Below, one piece after another: positions 51,865 through 59,803 of a stretch of DNA of 64,000 nt (positions within the stretch are counted from its first letter, which is position 1; every line of letters starts with the position of its first letter). The stretch is from Thioalkalivibrio sp. ALJ12 (GTDB taxonomy: Bacteria; Pseudomonadota; Gammaproteobacteria; Ectothiorhodospirales; Ectothiorhodospiraceae): the NCBI RefSeq assembly GCF_000378305.1, contig NZ_KB899539.1, forward strand, positions 219,854-283,853, read 5' to 3'. Made by a program: the position numbers and the translations under genes. The notes under the pieces are model-generated. The model did no database searches, was not told the DNA's origin, and worked only from the letters and a program-made list of their open reading frames with translations.

Positions 51865-52428
51865 ATGAAGCACTCTTTTGGCTTCGCACTAGTCGCAACG
51901 ATCTCGTTGATCTCCGGCTCGGCGGCTGCGGAAGATGTCGTGGTGGTCGATCAATCGATTCTGAAGCAAGACGTTCTGGCGGCTCAGGACGCTTGGTGCG
52001 AGGCGCTTGTCGATATCAGTACCACCTATGCTGAAAGCGGGCATGAAGCCGCCAAGGCGCTCGCCGCAGACATCATCGACGAAGCATATGCCTACCAGAT
52101 GGGCACGGTTCTCTTCAAACCCACGCTGGCACAGAAACCGGACACGTTCCGCATGACCCGGGAAGGTGCATTGTCGTACTTCGTGGGGGGCGATTCCTCT
52201 TTTCCTGACGACTCCGGGTTTGCTCTCGAGGCCTGGAAGGAGTGCGAACCACAGAATGCCGGAATCTTCATCGATGGCAAGAGCGCGATCACGATGGGGA
52301 AGGTGCATTTCGCGGACCAGGATGGAGAGGTTACAACCGTCGACAAGACCTGGGGTTTTGTGCGCGATGACGCCGGTGCATTGCGCATCAATCTGCATCA
52401 CTCGTCGCTGGAGTATCAGCCGGATTAA
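51865..52428 (+). CDS. Secreted NTF2/SnoaL-like protein
   Basis: Exported protein of 187 residues with signal peptide (KHSFGFALVATISLISGSAAA) and AGAGGAGGT ribosome site. The mature part has DAWCEALVDISTTYAESG, TLYFKP-like VLFKPTLAQ, EGALSYFVGG and LRINLHHSSL; relatives are often labelled phosphoribosyl-AMP cyclohydrolase without support and look like an NTF2-fold. Base composition is visibly lower in GC than its neighbours. It sits between REPIN copies A and a solo tail, so it may be a recent arrival. Function unknown. Confidence 0.7.
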   Translation: MKHSFGFALVATISLISGSAAAEDVVVVDQSILKQDVLAAQDAWCEALVDISTTYAESGHEAAKALAADIIDEAYAYQMGTVLFKPTLAQKPDTFRMTREGALSYFVGGDSSFPDDSGFALEAWKECEPQNAGIFIDGKSAITMGKVHFADQDGEVTTVDKTWGFVRDDAGALRINLHHSSLEYQPD

Positions 52429-52453
52429 GGGACTACTGGCCCGATGGAAAAGT

Positions 52454-52466
52454 GGGTGTCCTCTTT
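52454..52466 (+). repeat. Solo REPIN tail
   Basis: GGGTGTCCTCTTT without a REPIN, 25 bp after the NTF2-like stop. The same 13-mer follows REPIN copies A, C, D and F and occurs alone again at 61627-61639. Confidence 0.55.
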
Positions 52467-52524
52467 CATGATCGTGTAACCCGGATGAGGGATCGGCGGA
52501 ATCGGCATACAGCGAACCCGTCCT

Positions 52525-53283
52525 TCAGGCTTCGGGCTTCCGTGCCAGCAACATGTAGTTGACGCTCATGGAGCGCGACAGCCACATCCGGCGGGAAAGC
52601 GGATTCACCTTGACTCCCGTCTGCGCCACGGGCTCCAGGCCGTCCCGCGCGAGCAGCGCCCTCGTTTCCCGCGGTGTGACAAAGCGCTTCCACTGATGGG
52701 TGCCCCGGGGCAGGATGCGGAACAGGTACTCGGCACCGACAATCGCCACCACGAACGAGACCGGATTGCGATTGATCGTGGCCACGAAGGTGTGGCCGCC
52801 GGCGCGCAGCATGCGGTTGACGCTCGCCATGAACGCGGGCAGGTCCGCCACATGCTCCACCACCTCCATGTTCAGGATCACGTCGAAGGTCTCGCCTCGT
52901 GCCGCGAGGGCTTCCGCGGTGTTCACTTCGTACTCGATATCCAGGCCCTGCTCCGCGGCATGAAGCCGAGCCGCGGCGATGTTCCGGTCGACGACGTCCA
53001 CGCCCAGTACATTCGCGCCCAGGCGGGCCATGGCCTCGCTCAGCAGCCCGCCGCCACAGCCAATATCGAGGATGCGCAGGCCGTCCAGGGGGCGCTCGGC
53101 CTCCGCGTCCCGCCCGAGCGAGTGGCAGAGTTGGTCGCGGATGTAGTCACTGCGCAGGCCGTTCAGCACGTGCAGGGGCCAGAGTCTTCCATCCGGTTCC
53201 CACCACATCTCGGCCAGGGCGCGGTAGCGTTCCACCTCGGCGGGATCAACGGTTCGGTCGTGTTCCACATTCGGAGAAGTCAT
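52525..53283 (-). CDS. ubiG: Ubiquinone biosynthesis O-methyltransferase UbiG
   Basis: Two O-methylations in ubiquinone synthesis. 252 residues: EVERYRALAEMWWEPDGRL and PLHVLNGLRSDYI at the N-terminus, SAM motif ILDIGCGGGLLSEAMARLG, GVDVVDRNIAAARLHA, and C-terminal NRNPVSFVVAIVGAEYLFR with GTHQWKRFVTP, all UbiG-specific. Start at 53283 (MTSPNVEHD) fits family length; an in-frame ATG 27 bp upstream is possible and neither has a strong ribosome site. Confidence 0.93.
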   Translation of the reverse strand: MTSPNVEHDRTVDPAEVERYRALAEMWWEPDGRLWPLHVLNGLRSDYIRDQLCHSLGRDAEAERPLDGLRILDIGCGGGLLSEAMARLGANVLGVDVVDRNIAAARLHAAEQGLDIEYEVNTAEALAARGETFDVILNMEVVEHVADLPAFMASVNRMLRAGGHTFVATINRNPVSFVVAIVGAEYLFRILPRGTHQWKRFVTPRETRALLARDGLEPVAQTGVKVNPLSRRMWLSRSMSVNYMLLARKPEA

Positions 53284-53705
53284 GGGCTGGGTCGCTCGCC
53301 ATCGGCACAAAGGTCTCTATCCGACCACACGCTGCCAGTTTCGATCGCAGCGGCGGGCGCACCGAACGATCATGTACCCCTGATCACTCGCCATAGGCCT
53401 GAGCGATTCTGGGCCCGGTAGGCGCCTGCAAGCAGGCTCCCTCAGGATGCTTTTGGTGTCCCGGGGCGACCGGCAACCGCGCAGCGGTAAACGGCCCTTG
53501 GAAACAGGCGAGGTGACGTCAGAGAGTCCGGCTCTCCGCGGTCGTATTGGCCGGTTACCGGGGTCCAACCCTGTCATTGATCAGCACAACGGTCGGAACT
53601 TGCTGTGCCGTCGGGTCAACCAACGAGTTGAGGAAATCGCCATGGTCACCTAAAACACGGGTTAGGTGCGATCGCTCAACAGGTTGTCCAGCAGGAGAAA
53701 GCGTC
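53284..53705. other. 422-bp gap between ubiG and the His-rich gene
   Basis: Contains a GCCTGC-AA-GCAGGC hairpin (53424-53437) and a degenerate ACCGC-GCA-GCGGT hairpin (about 53474-53486) resembling the core of the repeats around the second toxin module. It should hold the divergent promoters, but none is convincing by eye. Confidence 0.5.
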
Positions 53706-54062
53706 ATGAGTTGCCAGGAACATCCGAATCACGATCATGAACACGGACCCGGCTGCGGACACACCGCGGTGGAGCACAATGGACACGTGGATTACCTGCA
53801 TGATGGCCATCTCCACCACCCGCATGGCGACCATGTTGATGAGCATGTCATCGAGGTGAGCGAAACGAACCCCGATCACTGCACCCCGGACCATCAGTGC
53901 CAAGGTCACGACCCGAATCACGTGCACGGTCCCGGCTGCGGCCACGAGCCCGTTCCGCACGGGGACCACGTCGACTACCTGGTAGACGGCCACCTGCATC
54001 ACCCCCATGGTGACCACTGCGACGACCACGGACCCCTCAAGGTCGTCGCATCGGGGACCTGA
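53706..54062 (+). CDS. Histidine-rich metal-binding protein with internal duplication
   Basis: Protein of 118 residues, about a quarter His, cytoplasmic by absence of a signal. Two repeats: GPGCGHTAVEHNGHVDYLHD with GHLHHPHGDH (about 14-48) and GPGCGHEPVPHGDHVDYLVD with GHLHHPHGDH (about 74-108), separated by a less His-rich linker with NPDHCTPDHQCQG. Cys-His pairs and HxH clusters imply Zn, Ni or Co binding or storage. AGGAGA 6 nt before the ATG. No transporter or Zur gene nearby. Confidence 0.82.
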   Translation: MSCQEHPNHDHEHGPGCGHTAVEHNGHVDYLHDGHLHHPHGDHVDEHVIEVSETNPDHCTPDHQCQGHDPNHVHGPGCGHEPVPHGDHVDYLVDGHLHHPHGDHCDDHGPLKVVASGT

Positions 54063-54433
54063 CTCGCGCCATCCGGGCCACCTTCGCGATGCGGCACCGC
54101 GTCGCCGTGCATGCGTTTGACCTTACCTTGGTCCGGCCCCGTCATGCCCGCGATATTCCGTCATTGCGAGGTCTCGCAGAGACCGCGGCAATCTGCCGGA
54201 CCGTTCCGAGAGGTAGCTGTTCGCTCGGTACCGTAGGTGGCCCTTGTGACCGACCGCAATGATCGACGAGCCAAGGCACAAGGTCAGATCCTGGTTTTCG
54301 TCCCCGTGTGGCCGGAACAGAGCCCCTCGGAATCCGAGCCCCCCTTTGCGCCAAAGTTGGCCGGGCAGGGCAACAGGCAAGGTCTGACCCCGTGTCCGCG
54401 CCGGTTCGTCGCCGAGGCTGGGGCCTGCCCACA
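54063..54433. repeat. Repeat-derived gap before REPIN B
   Basis: Contains a nested palindrome at 54163-54192 (ATTGC, GGTCTC-GCA-GAGACC, GCAAT) of the widespread CGTCATTGCGAG type, and GGCAAGGTCTGACC (54376-54389), which recurs with one change at about 59596-59609 before REPIN F. No gene seen. Confidence 0.5.
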
Positions 54434-54502
54434 GTAGGAGGCGAGCCCTCTCGCCGATCGGGTGTGTCCGGCTCACCATCGCCCAGAGGGCTGGGCTCCT
54501 AC
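54434..54502 (+). repeat. REPIN copy B
   Basis: 69 bp, same paired-hairpin plan as copy A; loop region TGTGTCCGGCTC is divergent. Its tail is degenerate (GGGCTGGGGCGG..., GGGCGACCTCTTCC). Confidence 0.82.
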
Positions 54503-54635
54503 AAGAAAAACAAGAAAAAGGGCTGGGGCGGTGTGCGCGCAAGATGGGCGACCTCTTCCGCTAACGCGGCGGTCTGCTCAATCTGAAGGCAGACCCCGGG
54601 CCCTCCTGCGACTGAAGACACCACCGCACCGTGCG

Positions 54636-57023
54636 CTAGAACTCGATGTCGTAGCGCAGCTCTTCGTCCGGCTGACGCAGGAAGTTGCCCTGCACCAGGT
54701 CGATCTGCGATTGCCACAGCAGGGCCAGGCCGTCCACATCCTCCACATAGGCCGCCATGGTGCGTGCGCCGCTGGCCCGGGCGATGTTCAGCAGCGGCTC
54801 CAGGCGCGCGAGCTTGTCGGCGGCATCGTGCAGCCCGTGGGTCAGTGGACGCGCGACCTTCACGTAGTCGGGCTGCAGGCTGCGCAGTAGCTGCGCCGGC
54901 TGTTCGCTGGAGAGTCCGAAGTGCTCCACGGCCACTCCGACATGGATATCGCGCAGTGTCCCAATGACCCGTTCGGCCTGCTGTAGGTCCGCCACGATGT
55001 CTTCCTCCGCCAGCTGCAGTACCAGCGCTCGGGCTGGCAAGGCCGCCTGGGCGAGGATGCGCCCGAGCCAACCTGCCAGGTCCTTGTCGCGCAGCGACCC
55101 GCGCGACAGTTTGACGAAGAACACCGAGTCCGGATGGGTGCGCAGTCGTGCGCCCAGGATGTCCACTGCGTTGGCCAGCACCCAGCGGTCCAGCGCCCGG
55201 TCGAGGTCCAGGTGTCCGGCCATGTTGACGAACGGGCCGGGTAATTGGGTGTGGCCTTCCGGATCGCGAATCCGGAGCAGCACTTCGTAGCGCTCCGTGT
55301 TGTCGGAGCCGGCGATGTTGGCGATCGGCTGATACACCAGAAAAAGGCGGTGCTCGTGAATCGCCCGAGTGATCACCTGGCGCCAGTGCTGCTGCTGGGC
55401 GGCACCGCACTCCGGCGTGATCAGCGCCGGGTCCAGCTGGATACGGTTTCCGCCCTCCCGGCGGGCCTGCGCACAAAGCGCCAGAGACTGGTCCACTGCA
55501 TCTGCCGCGGGTATGTCGGCCAGTGCCGTGATCCCGATGCTCAGGCCCGGGTACGGCGCGTGGCTCGGGGCACCATGCGGCGCCGGGACCTTCGCATAAA
55601 GGGCATCGCCCCAGCCTGACAGGGCTTCCGCGTCGGCTCGGTTCAGCAGCACGAGGGTCGCGTTCTCGCTGAATCGGGTGATGCGCTCGCCCGCGGCCAG
55701 GCCTGACGCGATTCGCCCCAGCAGGCGACGCTGAAGCAGCGAGAAACCGGCCACTCCCTGTTCCCGGATCAGACTTGAGGCCTCGTCCCATTCGACGCAG
55801 GCGAGGGCGACGATTCCGGGCTGAGTGGCCAGCCCCGCTCGCCAGTGGTCCAGCAGGGGCGCCAGGTCGCCGGAGCGCAGGGTGGCGGGGGCCCGCCCGG
55901 CCCGACGACGTCGGCGGCAGAGGCGCGCCTCGGCGCGGACACGCGCGGGCGCCGCCTCCGGCGATATGTGCGCAAGCCGAGGGCCCGGCTCGGCTCCAGG
56001 GCCTTCTGGTGGCGTCAGCAGAACGCGCGGGATGTCGAACAGCGATGGGTCCTGATCAAGGGAGCGGGACAGGGCCGCGGCCTGACCGGGCGTGATGTCC
56101 ACGTCGATCACAATGGCCTCGGGCAGGCTCTCCAGGGCTTGGCCCGGCACATCGTCCTCCGGCAAGAGACGCTGGATGTCGAGTGCCGGGGCCTCCTGCA
56201 GGGCGCGGGTCGGGGAGACCGACTGCCCGGTGGTGACCAGCATGATCCGCAGCGGATCCCATGGGCTGGAGTCGACCAGGCCCTCCAGTGTCGCGGCGAT
56301 CTCGGAGGGAATCGTGGGCATCGACAGGACCGCGTCCCAGTCATCGATCGTGGTTGGCTGTTCCCCGACCTGGGAAGCTTGCAGGATCAGGATATTGGGC
56401 AACGCTGCATCGTCATCCGGTGTTGGCGGGCCCGGCGGCGCCGCCAGGACGACGCGTGCATGAGGAGTCGCTGTCGATTCGGCATGCACCGCCTCCTGCA
56501 GGCTGGCGAAGGCGTCCACCCGAAAGCCACAGGCCACCAGTTGCAGTGCCAGTTCGTCGCGTTCCGCGCCGGCCGGCCCGAGCAACTGGACCCGCAGTCG
56601 GTCGGGAACCGGAGTCGGCATACTGTCGGGCTCCGGAGCCGCCGGGAGCCCCTCCGACGCGGCGAGATCGTCCGGAAGCGTCCCCTGCAGGCGCAGGATC
56701 AGGGCGCCAATGGTCTCCTGCTCGTTGGAGTTGGGAGGCAGCGGGCTTTGCAGATGCTGGGCCACACGCTCGTCAATGCGCCGTGCGGTGTTCAGCGCTT
56801 CCTTCAGCGCCGTCCCGGCCAGCCCTCCGGCGATCACCCGGGTCAGCGCGCGGATCTCCCCCAGGTCCACATGGCGGCAGCCACGCTGCCGGATCATGTA
56901 CCACCGGTCGGCCAGGTCGGCGACCATCCGTGGCAGGCCCCGGACAAACTCCCGGCTGGTGGTGTTATCGGATGGAGTTGGAGAGGACTTCGCCTGCGGG
57001 GTGCTGCCGGAAACATCGGCCAT
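54636..57023 (-). CDS. Degenerate GGDEF-EAL protein, FimX-like c-di-GMP receptor candidate
   Basis: Protein of 795 residues. N-terminal part (to about 380) has two receiver-like stretches without the phospho-Asp set (LRVQLLGPAGAERDE; PLRIMLVTTGQ). Pseudo-GGDEF around 400-530: RFSENATLVLL replaces GGDEF. EAL-like domain from about 545: YEVLLRIRD (EVL for EAL), FFVKLSRGSL (Lys for the metal Asn), EHFGLSSEQPAQLLR for the catalytic DDFG, and YVEDVDG lacking the usual EGVE. Ends QGNFLRQPDEELRYDI, as in FimX. Hence no enzyme activity is expected; binding of c-di-GMP and control of type IV pili or twitching is likely. ATG 57023 chosen over 57164. Confidence 0.85.
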   Translation of the reverse strand: MADVSGSTPQAKSSPTPSDNTTSREFVRGLPRMVADLADRWYMIRQRGCRHVDLGEIRALTRVIAGGLAGTALKEALNTARRIDERVAQHLQSPLPPNSNEQETIGALILRLQGTLPDDLAASEGLPAAPEPDSMPTPVPDRLRVQLLGPAGAERDELALQLVACGFRVDAFASLQEAVHAESTATPHARVVLAAPPGPPTPDDDAALPNILILQASQVGEQPTTIDDWDAVLSMPTIPSEIAATLEGLVDSSPWDPLRIMLVTTGQSVSPTRALQEAPALDIQRLLPEDDVPGQALESLPEAIVIDVDITPGQAAALSRSLDQDPSLFDIPRVLLTPPEGPGAEPGPRLAHISPEAAPARVRAEARLCRRRRRAGRAPATLRSGDLAPLLDHWRAGLATQPGIVALACVEWDEASSLIREQGVAGFSLLQRRLLGRIASGLAAGERITRFSENATLVLLNRADAEALSGWGDALYAKVPAPHGAPSHAPYPGLSIGITALADIPAADAVDQSLALCAQARREGGNRIQLDPALITPECGAAQQQHWRQVITRAIHEHRLFLVYQPIANIAGSDNTERYEVLLRIRDPEGHTQLPGPFVNMAGHLDLDRALDRWVLANAVDILGARLRTHPDSVFFVKLSRGSLRDKDLAGWLGRILAQAALPARALVLQLAEEDIVADLQQAERVIGTLRDIHVGVAVEHFGLSSEQPAQLLRSLQPDYVKVARPLTHGLHDAADKLARLEPLLNIARASGARTMAAYVEDVDGLALLWQSQIDLVQGNFLRQPDEELRYDIEF

Positions 57024-57207
57024 GTGATTCGAAGTCCTCTTGGAATGTGTCTTGTGAACTATAGACAACCCTTGCACGCATGGTTGAGTTTTTTGGTACT
57101 GCCTCGACCCATTAGCGGCCTGCGCCGGAATCCAGCCTCCAGCGAAACGGCGATACCGCCCCAAAGCGCTTGCGCCTGTGCGTCATCGAGGCTGGGGTTT
57201 ACCCACT

Positions 57208-57276
57208 GTAGGAGGCGAGCCCTCTCGCCGAGCGGGCATGTCCAATGCCACATCGCCCAGAGGGCTGGGCTCCTAC
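57208..57276 (+). repeat. REPIN copy C
   Basis: 69 bp; first of three in tandem. Left hairpin intact; right hairpin GCCCAG-AGGG-CTGGGC intact. Confidence 0.88.
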
Positions 57277-57396
57277 AAGAGAAAAGGGCTGTGGCGCCAT
57301 GTGAACAAGACGGGTGTCCTCTTTCTCGTCCTCAAGCGGCGATACCGCCCCAAAGCGCTTGCGCCTGTGCGTCATCGAGGCTGGGGCTTACCCACT

Positions 57397-57465
57397 GTAG
57401 GAGCCGAGCCCTCTCGCCGAGCGGGCATGTCCAGTGCCCCATCGCCCAGAGGGCTGGGCTCCTAC
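57397..57465 (+). repeat. REPIN copy D
   Basis: 69 bp; second of three. Left stem has GCCGAG in place of GGCGAG, which breaks one pair. Confidence 0.88.
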
Positions 57466-57585
57466 AAGAGAAAAGGGCTGTGGCGCCATGTGAACAAGAC
57501 GGGTGTCCTCTTTCTCGTCCTCAAGCGGCGATACCGCCCCAAAGCGCTTGCGCCTGTGCGTCATCGAGGCTGGGGTTTACCCACT

Positions 57586-57654
57586 GTAGGAGGCGAGCCC
57601 TCTCGCCGATCGGGCGTGTCCAGTGCCGCATCGCCCAGAGGGCTGAGCTACTAC
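57586..57654 (+). repeat. REPIN copy E
   Basis: 69 bp; third of three. Right side reads GGCTGAGCTACTAC, damaging the outer stem. Confidence 0.85.
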
Positions 57655-57728
57655 GAGAGAAAGGGGCTGTGGCGGCATGTGAACAAGATGGGTGTCCACT
57701 TTCGCATGCTTCCAGCCATGTTTGGCGA

Positions 57729-57779
57729 TTGAATCACCCCCAATAATTGGTCTATTCTCGTACTGAATTACCGTACGGT
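57729..57779 (+). promoter_or_regulatory. Promoter and operator of the first yefM-yoeB module
   Basis: -35 TTGAAT (57729-57734), 18-bp spacer, -10 TATTCT (57753-57758). The perfect palindrome ACCGTACGGT (57770-57779) covers the predicted start and lies 11 bp before the yefM ATG, with another GTAC at about 57760. The same CCGTACGG occurs upstream of the second module. Confidence 0.55.
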
Positions 57780-57790
57780 TCGGAGCGACC

Positions 57791-58069
57791 ATGGAAACAG
57801 TAAGCGTCAACCGGTTTCGTGAGAACCTGAAGGCCTTTGTCGAGGAAGCGGTATCCACGCACACCCCGCTCAAGGTGACGCGGCGCGCGGGTGAAGCCTT
57901 CGTAGTGATGAGCGCGGATGACTGGGAGCGGGAGCAGGAAACGCTCTATGTGCTTCAGAACTCCAGCTTGATGCAGCAGATTGCGGACTCCGCCGCCACC
58001 CATCGGAAGGGAGACGGTTATCGACCCACGGAAGGGGAGATCGATGAGATCACTGGTATTCGAGGGTAA
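57791..58069 (+). CDS. yefM: Antitoxin YefM (Phd/YefM family)
   Basis: Antitoxin of 92 residues. N-terminal dimer/DNA-binding fold METVSVNRFRENLKAFVEEA with PLKVTRRAGEAFVVMSADDW; C-terminal acidic segment for toxin binding (EGEIDEITGIRG). The toxin ATG lies 26 bp inside its end. It should bind the ACCGTACGGT operator and repress its own operon together with YoeB. Confidence 0.9.
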   Translation: METVSVNRFRENLKAFVEEAVSTHTPLKVTRRAGEAFVVMSADDWEREQETLYVLQNSSLMQQIADSAATHRKGDGYRPTEGEIDEITGIRG

Positions 58070-58313
58070 TACCTGGGCCGCGTACGAAACGCTCCGGGAG
58101 CGCGACCCAAAGCTGCATCGAGCCCTGCGCCGGATCCTGAAGGAGATGCTCCGGAACGACCCGGCCACCGGAACCGGGAAGCCGGAACCCCTCCGGCATT
58201 CGCTCTCGGGCTTCTGGTCCCGACGTCTCTCCGCCCGGGACCGACTGATCTACCGCTTCGACGATCAAGCCATCTATATCTTCGCGATCGGGGGCCATTA
58301 CGACGCGTTGTGA
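58044..58313 (+). CDS. yoeB: Toxin YoeB (Txe family mRNA interferase)
   Basis: Ribosome-dependent endoribonuclease of 89 residues. GKPEPLRHSLSGFWSRRL followed by RDRLIYRFDDQ and a C-terminal GHYDAL match YoeB (GKPEPLKHNLSGFWSRR, HRLVY, HYH end). Catalytic Arg, Glu/His-like and C-terminal Tyr positions are retained. AAGGGGAGA lies 4 nt before ATG. Overlap with yefM links their translation. Confidence 0.92.
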   Translation: MRSLVFEGNTWAAYETLRERDPKLHRALRRILKEMLRNDPATGTGKPEPLRHSLSGFWSRRLSARDRLIYRFDDQAIYIFAIGGHYDAL

Positions 58314-58350
58314 TTCTTGCCCAGGTTGCCCTTCCCCGGAGGCCGAGGGA

Positions 58351-59316
58351 TTACGGGTGTTCGTGCTCTGCTCCGGAGCCCAGCCAGAAGTCCAGGCGTT
58401 TGGCCAGAAACTCCTGCCCGCTCATGTAGTGGGACCCGTCACAGGAGAAGTTGAGGCCAACCATGCCGTTGAAGATATTGAGGGAGCCGGAGCGCAGGTA
58501 GATCGTGTCGTCCATGAAGCGCAGCTCACGGAAGGTACGGAACACCGCTGCTACCTGCTCCGTGGAGAGTAATGCCTCCTCGGGGTAGGACCGCTGAGGA
58601 TAGGCGAGACAGATCCCGGGATCCGTGAGGTCCTCGTAGTCCAGCAAGCGGTAGCGGAATGGATCGTCGCGCAGCCACAAGGTGGCCCGGGAACTGGAGA
58701 AATGCAGCTTGCCGTGGAATACACCGTGGGCGGCCACCAGCTCAGTCAGGAGGTCCAGTACCTCGTCGATACGGGTGTCGAGCGGGCTGTCCACCCGATG
58801 CTGGTTGAACAGGCCCCCGCGGATCGCTGGATCCCCCTTGAGCTGCATCCATTGGTCCGGCTGCTGATAGAGGTCGCGGGTCAGGGGCAGCTCCCGCAGG
58901 TCGAAGTCCGCCCCCAGGAACCCCAGCAGTGTGCCGTCGCTTTGAGTCAGCCGTTGCACGGCCGTCAGGGTAGGGCGGCGCCGGTTGCGGCTGATATAGG
59001 CCGACGACATGGAGAACTCGGCACCGGCCAGGGCATCGGCCACGTAGGGCCGGGCGCTGCGATCCCGCCCGGCCTGGTCTGGCAAGGGGCCTTCCGGGGA
59101 TACGTTGGCGGTCACCTGGTGAGCGCGATGATCGAGCACATAGAGGTACTTGCAGGACGGCAGCGCGCCCAGAGCCACCGCGAGTCGCTGCTCCAGGGCC
59201 TCGCGATCACCCCATCTCTCGGCACAGGGGGTCACCAGCCGCGCCAGTGCGGTCGACAGTTGCCCCTGGAGCAGCAGTCGCTGCCGGGCCACCGCCGTCA
59301 TTGTCGCTTCACTCAT
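58351..59316 (-). CDS. Cache (PDC) sensor-domain protein
   Basis: Protein of 321 residues with a PDC/Cache-type ligand-binding domain (about 45-190): YLYVLDHRAHQVTANVS, RDRSARPYVADALAG, AYISRNRRRPTLTAVQRL and LLGFLGADFDLRELPL. No transmembrane helix or signal peptide is clear and no output domain (kinase, MCP, GGDEF) is fused; the C-terminal 130 residues (LNIFNGMVGLNFSCDGSHY) are unassigned. Start set at 59316 (MSEATMTA). A stand-alone cytoplasmic sensor is unusual. Confidence 0.7.
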   Translation of the reverse strand: MSEATMTAVARQRLLLQGQLSTALARLVTPCAERWGDREALEQRLAVALGALPSCKYLYVLDHRAHQVTANVSPEGPLPDQAGRDRSARPYVADALAGAEFSMSSAYISRNRRRPTLTAVQRLTQSDGTLLGFLGADFDLRELPLTRDLYQQPDQWMQLKGDPAIRGGLFNQHRVDSPLDTRIDEVLDLLTELVAAHGVFHGKLHFSSSRATLWLRDDPFRYRLLDYEDLTDPGICLAYPQRSYPEEALLSTEQVAAVFRTFRELRFMDDTIYLRSGSLNIFNGMVGLNFSCDGSHYMSGQEFLAKRLDFWLGSGAEHEHP

Positions 59317-59621
59317 GGCCTTCGCTCGGAGGATACCGTTGGGAACGCGCCCGCCAGGCGCGGAAGTCTCGCGAGGGTGCCGCAGGACCGGCGGTGGCGC
59401 AACAACCGACTCGATGCATCCTGTGGTCGGATAGCGCCAGGCCGTTGGGTGTGTCGCCATTAAGGCCTTTCAGTGGCGTCTTGATGGGAATGCTCGTCGA
59501 GACAGCTACCACAACGCGGCGCGCGTTCAACAGCTCCAGGCCCGCCCTCTGGCCGAGACAGCGGCAAAAGACAAGCGCTGACCCTATGGACAAAAGGCAA
59601 GGCCTGACCGCGGAGCCCCTT
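59317..59621. other. Gap between Cache gene and REPIN F
   Basis: About 300 bp. Two AAG-CTGACC-type short repeats (about 59568-59584 and 59596-59609) resemble the one before REPIN B. No gene seen. Confidence 0.45.
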
Positions 59622-59690
59622 GTAGGAGGCGAGCCCCCTCGCCGATCAGACGTGCCCAATGCCCCATCGCCCAGAGGGCTGGGCTCCTAC
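59622..59690 (+). repeat. REPIN copy F
   Basis: 69 bp with intact right hairpin; left loop CCCC for CCCT. Tail GGGTGTCCTCTTT at 59725-59737. Confidence 0.86.
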
Positions 59691-59758
59691 GAGAGAAGGG
59701 GCTGTGGCGGCATTTGAACAAGGCGGGTGTCCTCTTTTCCGGTGTTCCGGATGGGCGA

Positions 59759-59792
59759 TCATCTCGAAACCGCGCAGGGGCTATCCGGGATC
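59759..59792 (+). repeat. Direct repeat left of the second toxin module
   Basis: TCATCTCG, AAACCGCGCA, two variable bases, GG, then TATCCGGGATC; partner at 60452-60486 in the same orientation, 693 bp away. The centre forms an ACCG-CGGT-like hairpin in the partner. Confidence 0.55.
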
Positions 59793-59803
59793 GTGTAGCC
59801 GGG

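Larger units (their letters stand above)
57149..57715 (+). repeat. Tandem array of three 189-bp units each holding a REPIN
   Basis: CGATACCGCCCCAAAGCG recurs at 57151, 57340 and 57529, spaced 189 bp. Each unit carries a conserved upstream part (GCGCCTGTGCGTCATCGAGG), one REPIN and one tail. The third tail is altered (GGGTGTCCACTTT, 57690). The array lies between the FimX-like gene and the first toxin module. Confidence 0.9.

Noticed and set aside
53676-54029. Minus-strand frame opposite the His-rich gene, Val/Met-rich and membrane-like
   Set aside because: GTG/ATG-rich complement of CAC/CAT His codons produces apparent Val/Met hydrophobic stretches; no ribosome site.
57149-57715. CRISPR-like regular repeats
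   Set aside because: The units are 189 bp and nearly identical throughout, with no short repeat and unique spacer pattern and no cas genes; it is a tandem duplication with REPINs.
57178-57732. A 184-codon frame running through the tandem array
   Set aside because: It only repeats the array's own hairpins in translation (periodic SPRGLGSYKRKGLWRH) and has no homology I recognise.
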